Shown here: positions 1 through 4,060 of the stretch, in pieces | Layout of the letters: every line of letters starts with the position of its first letter | How positions within the stretch are numbered: the stretch's first letter is position 1 | NCBI GenBank assembly: GCA_938001995.1 | Contig: CALLAV010000237.1 | Span: 1 to 5,675 of the forward strand | Length of the DNA stretch: 5,675 nt | Origin: an uncultured Amylibacter sp. | GTDB lineage: Bacteria; Pseudomonadota; Alphaproteobacteria; Rhodobacterales; Rhodobacteraceae | Reading direction: 5' to 3' | Translations under genes and position numbers: made by a program | The notes under the pieces: generated by a model | What the model was told of the DNA's origin: nothing | Databases searched by the model: none | The model's input: only the letters and a program-made list of their open reading frames with translations

Positions 1-1
1 A

Positions 2-652
2 GCTGCCTCGGCGGTGAACGCGACAACAATGGACCGTCCCGAATGGGTCACATCCAACCCGACACGTGTCGAAACCTATGTGGCACTGACCAACAACAAG
101 AACCGTGGCAAGAAACCGAACGCGGGCGGAGATGATACATCCGTTAATCCTGCGAACCCGCGGGCCGAAAACCACTATGGTCAGATCGTGCGCTGGGTTC
201 CTGACATGCAGGACCATGCGGCCACAGGCTTTAACTGGGACATCTTTGCGCTGGCTGGCAATCCAGAGGTTCACGACGACGAATACGCAGGCTCTCCCAA
301 CATCAATGCGGGCAATATGTTCAACTCCCCTGACGGAATATCATTTGATTCCAAAGGATTGTTGTGGATTCAAACCGATGGGAACTACAAAAACGAAGGC
401 GACTTTGCCGGCATGGGCAACAACCAAATGCTGGTGGGCGATCCCGTCACAGGCGAAATCCGCCGCTTTATGACGGGGCCTAATGAGTGTGAAATCACAG
501 GCATCACGTGGTCTGCTGATCGCAAAACTGCTTTTGTCGGCATCCAACACCCGGGCGAAAAGGGCAACAGCACCTTCCCGAACGGCGGCAATTCCGTCCC
601 CCGTTCCGCAATTGTCACAGTGCGCCGCAAAGATGGTTTGCCTATTGGATAA
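2..652 (+). CDS. phoX: PhoX-type (DUF839) alkaline phosphatase, C-terminal part
   Basis: This is the C-terminal 216 residues of a larger protein whose start lies left of the window; the frame is open from base 2 and ends with TAA at 650-652. PhoX-family enzymes are exported, usually Tat-dependent, phosphomonoesterases that release phosphate from organic esters in the periplasm and use calcium and iron rather than zinc. Seen here: a TMDRPEW block near the left edge, a GQIVRW strand, the NSPDGISFDSKGLLWIQTD blade-like segment, then a GPNECEITGITW block and FVGIQHPGE near the C-terminus. These are typical of the beta-propeller-like DUF839 fold. Full members are roughly 600-700 residues, so about two thirds are missing; the signal peptide and any Pho box cannot be inspected. 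The GTG at 14 is an internal Val codon and not a start. No downstream partner is co-directional: the next gene converges on it. The family call is strong; the exact substrate is inferred. Confidence 0.88.
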   Translation, partial: AASAVNATTMDRPEWVTSNPTRVETYVALTNNKNRGKKPNAGGDDTSVNPANPRAENHYGQIVRWVPDMQDHAATGFNWDIFALAGNPEVHDDEYAGSPNINAGNMFNSPDGISFDSKGLLWIQTDGNYKNEGDFAGMGNNQMLVGDPVTGEIRRFMTGPNECEITGITWSADRKTAFVGIQHPGEKGNSTFPNGGNSVPRSAIVTVRRKDGLPIG

Positions 653-671
653 TACACGTTAAACGTGTATT
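651..671. terminator. Perfect 10+1+10 palindrome at the phoX stop codon
   Basis: AATACACGTT (651-660) and AACGTGTATT (662-671) are exact reverse complements around one central A. As RNA this would fold as a 9-bp stem with a UAA loop. It starts inside the TAA stop (650-652). The stem is AT-rich at its base and is followed by a loosely T-rich stretch (TCACCTTTATTG) without a true T run, so it is a weak candidate for an intrinsic terminator or a 3' end-protecting hairpin. A protein-binding operator is an alternative, though its position after a gene end argues for an RNA role. Confidence 0.5.
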
Positions 672-696
672 TCACCTTTATTGCTGTTTGCACGCA

Positions 697-719
697 GCGA
701 CGGCGTCATACCCCGTCGC
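697..719. repeat. Inverted repeat in convergent gap (7-bp arms)
   Basis: GCGACGG at 697-703 pairs with CCGTCGC at 713-719, leaving a 9-base loop. It lies between the phoX stop and the convergent TIM-barrel gene. No T run follows on either strand, so it is probably a secondary hairpin in the 3' tail shared by both transcripts and not a terminator on its own. Confidence 0.4.
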
Positions 720-740
720 AGGTACATTGTAACGAGTATC

Positions 741-775
741 GCCATGGCCCCCTGCCACCCGCTCGGGGCCATGGC
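741..775 (-). terminator. GC-rich 11-bp hairpin after the TIM-barrel gene
   Basis: GCCATGGCCCC (741-751) and GGGGCCATGGC (765-775) are perfect reverse complements with a 13-base loop. On the minus strand the hairpin begins 6 bases after the stop of the TIM-barrel gene, the usual place for a transcription end. The stem is very stable, but neither strand has a T run after it, so it may act as a pause or processing barrier or work with Rho. The symmetry means it could serve both converging transcripts. Confidence 0.5.
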
Positions 776-781
776 AAGTTC

Positions 782-1627
782 TCAGCCCTGTGCTTCCATC
801 TCGGCCCACATCTCCTCGATCCAGCCCTTGATGACCAGCGCCTCTTCCCAGCGATTTGACATCTCTTTGCCATCAGGTCCCGTCATCGCATACTCAGGTG
901 GCCCCAACTCGCACAGAAACACACAGTCCCCATCTGCATTGCGCGCACGCCAGCCTTCCAGCCCTTCACGCCACCAGCCTTGGAACAGCTCGACCCACTT
1001 TTGGTTCTGCGGGAAATCCAGCTGCAACTGGATTTGCTGACGGCTCGCCACGCGGCCCTGAAAACTGTCAGACCGCTCCAGACTACGGCTCATCAACCCC
1101 ATGTCCCGCTCGCTCAACGGATACCAAAACTCCCGATCCACCACATAGTGGCTCAGGTCCGCGCACATCCGCATTTCAGGAATGGCATCCAGCAAACACA
1201 GCGTCGAATAGAGGTCATTCGTGATGCAATTGCGATGCGCCTCAAACTGAATCGGCATCCCCTCTTCCTCGGACATTTCAATCCATTTGCGAATGACAGG
1301 GATCATTCCATCCACCGACAAAGGCATCACCTGCCCGATCACATCCACAAAGGGCGATCCAAAATCCTTCGCCATCTTCAACGTATCACGCAAACTCTCC
1401 ACCGTTTTCGGAAACGCCACGATCAGCGGCGTTAATCCCGCCGCCGCCATCAACGGCTGCACCTCATAGGCCTGCGCTACGTCGCCCGCGCCCAGATCAA
1501 TGGCCATCCCGTCATACCCAGCACCGGCCACCATCTCCACGACCTGATCATAGGGCAGCTTCACCCCCGTCTGATCATGGGGCTGCATCGCCCAAAGCGA
1601 GGTATATGTCTTTAAAGATCGCGCCAT
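782..1627 (-). CDS. Xylose-isomerase-like TIM-barrel protein (sugar phosphate isomerase/epimerase family)
   Basis: A 281-residue cytoplasmic protein of the AP-endonuclease-2/xylose-isomerase-like TIM-barrel superfamily, whose members isomerise, epimerise or dehydrate sugars and polyols with a divalent metal. Visible: an N-terminal strand SLKTYTSLWA, a GYDGMAIDLG strand (residues 37-46), a candidate metal ligand Glu129 in FEAHRN (128-133), Asp157 in CADLSH (155-160), and Glu240 in CELGPPEY (239-246). The RV...Q segment (192-200) corresponds to the place where relatives usually present a His ligand, but here the residue is Gln190. The start is ATG 1627, chosen because GAGGGG lies 7 bases upstream; an in-frame ATG at 1666 would add 13 atypical residues inside the upstream gene and has no reason to be used. 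It follows the desaturase gene by 4 bases, so the two are probably co-transcribed and translationally coupled. The fold call is good; the substrate is unknown. Confidence 0.8.
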   Translation of the reverse strand: MARSLKTYTSLWAMQPHDQTGVKLPYDQVVEMVAGAGYDGMAIDLGAGDVAQAYEVQPLMAAAGLTPLIVAFPKTVESLRDTLKMAKDFGSPFVDVIGQVMPLSVDGMIPVIRKWIEMSEEEGMPIQFEAHRNCITNDLYSTLCLLDAIPEMRMCADLSHYVVDREFWYPLSERDMGLMSRSLERSDSFQGRVASRQQIQLQLDFPQNQKWVELFQGWWREGLEGWRARNADGDCVFLCELGPPEYAMTGPDGKEMSNRWEEALVIKGWIEEMWAEMEAQG

Positions 1628-1631
1628 GTGA

Positions 1632-2618
1632 CTACCCCTCGGCCTGCATCCGCATACTGCGCCCACCAGAACGCGGGATCACCCAAACCTCGTTCATCGG
1701 ATATTGGCCTTCATCCTTGGCACGCAACTTCTGTATCACTTCAATCTGAAATTCGATCCAACCCATACGGTGTACTTCCCCAGCGTTGCCTTCAATTTTC
1801 GCGTTCAATTCACGCAGTTTCCAAAATGGCACAGATGGGAAAATGTGATGCGCTGTGTGATACGGCATCTGCCAGCACAGCCACCGCATCACAGCATTCG
1901 TGCGCGTGGACCGTGTGTTTTCCAGAATGTCATCCTCATGGCTCAGTCCCAGATGCTCGATCGTGTTCTGCAACTGATGCACAGGCTTGGTCAGCAACAG
2001 CGGCAGCACCCAAAACGTTAGCGCGACCCAAGTGCCTGTAACGACCGAGGCGAGAATGATCGCCAAATACACCGCCAGATGAATGCGGCTTTCGCGGATG
2101 ATCATCGCCTCTTCTTCTTTGCGAATGAACGGCTCTACAATCACGCCCCGCGCACGGCGCACAATCCCGAAAAAACGGTTCCGCCAATAGGTAACACCAG
2201 ACACCCACAACAAATACGTGCCAAGGGTATAGGGCTCGCGCACCAACTCGCCATCCCGCTCCCAGTTACCGGTGTGGCTGTGATGGGCAAAGTGCATGAC
2301 CTGATCGAAATCACGCGGATAGAACTGCAAAAATCCGATGATCCGCCCGAACACCTCGTTCAACTTGCGCGTCTTAAACACGGTCGAATGGGACAGCTCA
2401 TGCTGCGCTGCATAAAGGAAATTCAACAACACCCCGAGCATAAATCCTGTCACCACAACCAGCCAAGTGCCCATGGCCAACCAATGCAAATACCCCACGA
2501 GCACAATCGCGCCCCAATGGCTCGCCATTTGCAATCCACCGTAAAGGTCAGACCGCTCGTTTAGGCTGCGCAGCTCCGATGGTTCCAACAATTTCCGACG
2601 TGAAAAACTCGCTTCCAT
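1632..2618 (-). CDS. Membrane fatty acid desaturase-superfamily di-iron enzyme
   Basis: A 328-residue integral membrane enzyme with the three histidine boxes of the membrane desaturase/hydroxylase superfamily: HELSH (73-77), HFAHHSH (109-115) and HTAHH (254-258), plus an EH pair (221-222) in QNTIEHLGL. These eight or more His residues bind two irons that activate O2 to desaturate or hydroxylate a substrate. Hydrophobic stretches at about 37-69 and 178-210 are long enough to cross the membrane in pairs, leaving the boxes on the cytoplasmic face. The MPYHTAHHIFPSVPF block is typical of the family. The C-terminal tail (about 290-328) is soluble. Electrons should come from a ferredoxin or similar donor, which is not in this window. 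ATG 2618 has GGGAG 7 bases upstream. It is first in a two-gene unit with the TIM-barrel protein and divergent from the LysR gene. Lipid desaturase and small-molecule oxygenase (MocD- or RtxC-like) both remain possible. Confidence 0.85.
   Translation of the reverse strand: MEASFSRRKLLEPSELRSLNERSDLYGGLQMASHWGAIVLVGYLHWLAMGTWLVVVTGFMLGVLLNFLYAAQHELSHSTVFKTRKLNEVFGRIIGFLQFYPRDFDQVMHFAHHSHTGNWERDGELVREPYTLGTYLLWVSGVTYWRNRFFGIVRRARGVIVEPFIRKEEEAMIIRESRIHLAVYLAIILASVVTGTWVALTFWVLPLLLTKPVHQLQNTIEHLGLSHEDDILENTRSTRTNAVMRWLCWQMPYHTAHHIFPSVPFWKLRELNAKIEGNAGEVHRMGWIEFQIEVIQKLRAKDEGQYPMNEVWVIPRSGGRSMRMQAEG
1635..1640 (-). promoter_or_regulatory. Ribosome binding site GAGGGG inside the desaturase gene end
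   Basis: On the minus strand GAGGGG directly precedes the desaturase stop TAG (1632-1634) and lies 7 bases before ATG 1627. It fixes the start of the TIM-barrel gene and indicates coupled translation from the desaturase gene. Confidence 0.65.
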
Positions 2619-2625
2619 GGCGCGA

Positions 2626-2630
2626 CTCCC
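2626..2630 (-). promoter_or_regulatory. Ribosome binding site GGGAG of the desaturase gene
   Basis: On the minus strand GGGAG lies 7 bases before ATG 2618, supporting this start over internal Met codons; the N-terminus then precedes the first hydrophobic segment by about 36 residues, normal for the family. Confidence 0.55.
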
Positions 2631-2657
2631 TATTAACTGTTCCTTACAGCTTACGAT

Positions 2658-2686
2658 TTGATTTCTTTCATTACTAATGGCATATT
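2658..2686 (+). promoter_or_regulatory. Candidate sigma-70-type promoter for the LysR gene
   Basis: TTGATT (2658-2663) and CATATT (2681-2686) are spaced by 17 bases and each matches four of six consensus positions. Transcription would begin near 2693, giving a leader of about 20 bases before ATG 2714. The match is moderate in an AT-rich stretch, so this is a suggestion only. I saw no equally good minus-strand promoter for the desaturase gene, which may depend on activation. Confidence 0.3.
2669..2679. promoter_or_regulatory. Small perfect palindrome CATTA-C-TAATG
   Basis: An exact 5+1+5 palindrome sits near the middle of the 95-base divergent region, starting inside the inner edge of the larger inverted repeat. 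It falls in the spacer of the proposed LysR promoter, where a bound regulator would block its own transcription. A role as an operator half or core site is inferred from position only. Confidence 0.35.
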
Positions 2687-2713
2687 TTCACACAACTCCT
2701 GAAAGAAAATCAA

Positions 2714-3553
2714 ATGTCACTCCCCCCGCTGTCGTCCATCACTGCTCTTGAAACCTTGGATCGTCTCGGCTCGGTCAAGGCAACAGCCGCCGCGTTGAAC
2801 CTCACCCAATCTGCGGTCAGCCATAAGCTGAAAACTTTGCAAACCACCCTCGGCTTCCCCCTTACGAGTGCCGACGGGCGCGGCGTGATCCTCACCTCGC
2901 AAGCGCGCCAATACGTGCGCTCGATCCGTCCCGCGCTCACCGCGCTGCACGACGCACACCAAACCATTTCCACCGCCTCTGGGCCGCTCACTATTTCCTG
3001 CGCGCCCGGGTTCGCTGCCTACTGGCTGGCACCTCGTTTGTCGGAATTTCGCCACCTTTTTCCCGACATCGCGCTGCGCTTGTTGACCCAAGATAGCGCG
3101 GCTGCCGACCTGTCCATCCGTTTCACACGGCACGATCCCGCCACAGAGCCGCTCATGCGCATTCACTTCTTCCCAGTCTGTGCGCCAAGCTATGCGCACA
3201 GCCCATCCATCCCGAAACGTGCAACAGACCTTGACCCAAACCACTTGTTGCACTTGCACACACGGAAAGATTGGGACGCGTGGCTCAGCACGCAAAAAGC
3301 GACACTCGACACGAGCCAAGGTGTCTTGTTTGATGATGTGCAAACCATGCTCGCGGCCACCACGGCGGGCCAAGGTCTCTCGCTCGGGGATCGTCTGACT
3401 TGTGAAGACGCACTGCGATCAGGGGCACTTATCCGTCCCTATGCAGATGAAATTCTATCCGACAAAGCCTATGTTCTGGAAACAGGTCAAGGCGGCAGAT
3501 CAGCCTCTGCCACCGCCTTTGAAAACTGGTTAACTGAAACGCTCAGCGCGTAA
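2714..3553 (+). CDS. LysR-family transcriptional regulator (GcvA-like)
   Basis: A 279-residue LysR-type regulator, slightly shorter than the usual 290-310. Residues 4-62 form the winged helix-turn-helix: LPPLSSITALETLDRLGS, then the AAALNLTQSAVSHKLKTLQ recognition region (26-43) and the GRGVILTSQAR wing (55-65). A linker helix follows, and from about residue 91 (PLTISCAPGFAAYWLAPRL) a periplasmic-binding-protein-like effector domain runs to the end; ADLSIRF (131-137) and the SLGDRL segment (223-228) are typical of GcvA-like members. The start ATG 2714 gives the standard N-terminus; its ribosome binding site (GAAAG, 2701-2705) is weak and lies in an arm of the inverted repeat. It is divergent from the desaturase/TIM-barrel pair, the classic arrangement for a LysR regulator controlling its neighbour and itself. 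The effector is unknown. Its end overlaps the convergent small gene by 11 bases. Confidence 0.9.
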   Translation: MSLPPLSSITALETLDRLGSVKATAAALNLTQSAVSHKLKTLQTTLGFPLTSADGRGVILTSQARQYVRSIRPALTALHDAHQTISTASGPLTISCAPGFAAYWLAPRLSEFRHLFPDIALRLLTQDSAAADLSIRFTRHDPATEPLMRIHFFPVCAPSYAHSPSIPKRATDLDPNHLLHLHTRKDWDAWLSTQKATLDTSQGVLFDDVQTMLAATTAGQGLSLGDRLTCEDALRSGALIRPYADEILSDKAYVLETGQGGRSASATAFENWLTETLSA

Positions 3554-3887
3554 GCAGGGCAACGGGCGCATCATCCGCTTGCACAAAGTCAAGAATACGG
3601 CCCTCGGTGGCTTTGGTCATACGTTTGTATTCATAGACCATCTCGCGCCCGTCCTGTGCAGAACACACAATCAGACATTCGTGCAGCAGTTTCGCGCCAT
3701 CACAAAATTCTACCGTGCCCCGCAAATGTGGCGCGTCTGATGACAAGGCAAACCCGCCGTCCCAACTGCGCAACACGGGATAAACGTGATCCTCTCCCAC
3801 AATCCGCAACCGTTTGGATTGTTGAATGGCTTTCGTTCTGGCGCGGTCCAAGCCAGCCAAAACCTCCTCAGACATGTGTACTTCCAT
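3543..3887 (-). CDS. Conserved-looking small protein of unknown function (114 aa)
   Basis: I do not recognise a named family. The protein starts MEVHMSEEVLAGLDRARTKA, probably a helix, followed by an alternating strand-rich part (RLRIVGEDHVYPVLRSWDGGFAL, HLRGTVEFCDGAKLLHECLIVCSAQ, REMVYEYKRMT) and ends acidic then ALLTR. No signal peptide or membrane segment is visible, so it should be cytoplasmic. Cys62, His69, Cys71 and Cys75 lie close together, which may be chance or a metal site. ATG 3887 is chosen because GGAGGG (3895-3900) lies 7 bases upstream; the frame stays open to an ATG at 3968, but that start has no such site and would add 27 residues of poor character. The stop (3543-3545) lies inside the LysR gene end. 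It is divergent from the helicase gene across an AT-rich gap. Coding status is supported by the strong ribosome binding site and compact packing. Confidence 0.7.
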   Translation of the reverse strand: MEVHMSEEVLAGLDRARTKAIQQSKRLRIVGEDHVYPVLRSWDGGFALSSDAPHLRGTVEFCDGAKLLHECLIVCSAQDGREMVYEYKRMTKATEGRILDFVQADDAPVALLTR

Positions 3888-3894
3888 AGTCTCG

Positions 3895-3900
3895 CCCTCC
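3895..3900 (-). promoter_or_regulatory. Strong ribosome binding site GGAGGG
   Basis: The best Shine-Dalgarno match in the window on the minus strand, 7 bases before ATG 3887. It decides the start of the 114-residue gene against the longer open frame beginning at 3968. Confidence 0.7.
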
Positions 3901-4047
3901 AAGCATAAGGTCACTCTGCCAGTTAAGGATGAATTTTCAACAAATTTAGATGCGACAGATTGTTTCAAATTTTAACCATTCTAAGAGTTAGCAGTCGCCA
4001 CACCTTTACACACAGCCCGCAACAGAGTAGCTGCGCGTCAACCAATC

Positions 4048-4052
4048 AAAGG
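4048..4052 (+). promoter_or_regulatory. Ribosome binding site AAAGG for the GTG-started helicase
   Basis: AAAGG lies 8 bases before GTG 4061. The only in-frame alternative between the upstream stop TAG (4028-4030) and this GTG is a CTG at 4031, so this site fixes the helicase start. Confidence 0.55.
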
Positions 4053-4060
4053 TATTCCCT

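Larger units (their letters stand above)
2656..2715. promoter_or_regulatory. Large imperfect inverted repeat in the divergent desaturase/LysR promoter region
   Basis: ATTTGATTTCTTTCA (2656-2670) matches the reverse complement of TGAAAGAAAATCAAAT (2700-2715) except for one extra base, with 29 bases between the arms. The right arm runs into the LysR start codon (2714-2716) and the left arm overlaps a plausible LysR -35 element. Arm centres are about 45 bases apart, close to four helical turns, which would suit a looped or tandem dimer operator. LysR-type regulators commonly bind such divergent regions and control both genes. Binding by this LysR is inferred. If a transcript began further upstream, the same repeat could fold over the weak LysR ribosome binding site. 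Confidence 0.5.
3888..4060. promoter_or_regulatory. Divergent AT-rich intergenic region upstream of the helicase and small gene
   Basis: This 173-base gap separates two divergent genes and should hold both promoters. Bases about 3928-3990 are markedly AT-rich (for example TTTCAAATTTTAACC) compared with the flanking genes. TTGTTT and TTTACA motifs suggest -35 elements on the plus strand, but none has a convincing -10 partner at 16-18 bases, so I do not place a promoter. No tRNA, riboswitch or strong hairpin was seen. Transcription of the helicase is presumably from somewhere in 3950-4040. Confidence 0.45.

Noticed and set aside
665..1040. Small plus-strand frames starting in the convergent gap after phoX
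   Set aside because: They cross the hairpins and then run antisense through the TIM-barrel gene; no ribosome binding site or protein-like composition.
980..1435. A 151-codon plus-strand frame opposite the TIM-barrel gene
   Set aside because: Codon-aligned shadow; composition is His/Arg/Gln-rich as expected for antisense translation.
1628..1666. An N-terminal extension of the TIM-barrel protein from ATG 1666
   Set aside because: It would add 13 residues overlapping the desaturase gene; ATG 1627 has a good ribosome binding site and gives a family-like N-terminus.
2079..2564. A 161-codon plus-strand frame opposite the desaturase gene
   Set aside because: Codon-aligned shadow of a gene with all three histidine boxes; no ribosome binding site or family features.
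2717..3373. A 218-codon minus-strand frame opposite the LysR gene
   Set aside because: Same codon-aligned antisense effect; the LysR protein on the plus strand is clear and complete.
3888..3968. An N-terminal extension of the 114-residue protein from ATG 3968
   Set aside because: GGAGGG at 3895-3900 sits right before ATG 3887, and the extra segment lies in the AT-rich divergent promoter region.
3888..4060. A possible sigma-54 promoter or cold-shock leader before the helicase
   Set aside because: GG/GC spacing near TGGCAG does not fit the sigma-54 pattern, and I could not find a cold-shock-box-like leader or a stable fold.
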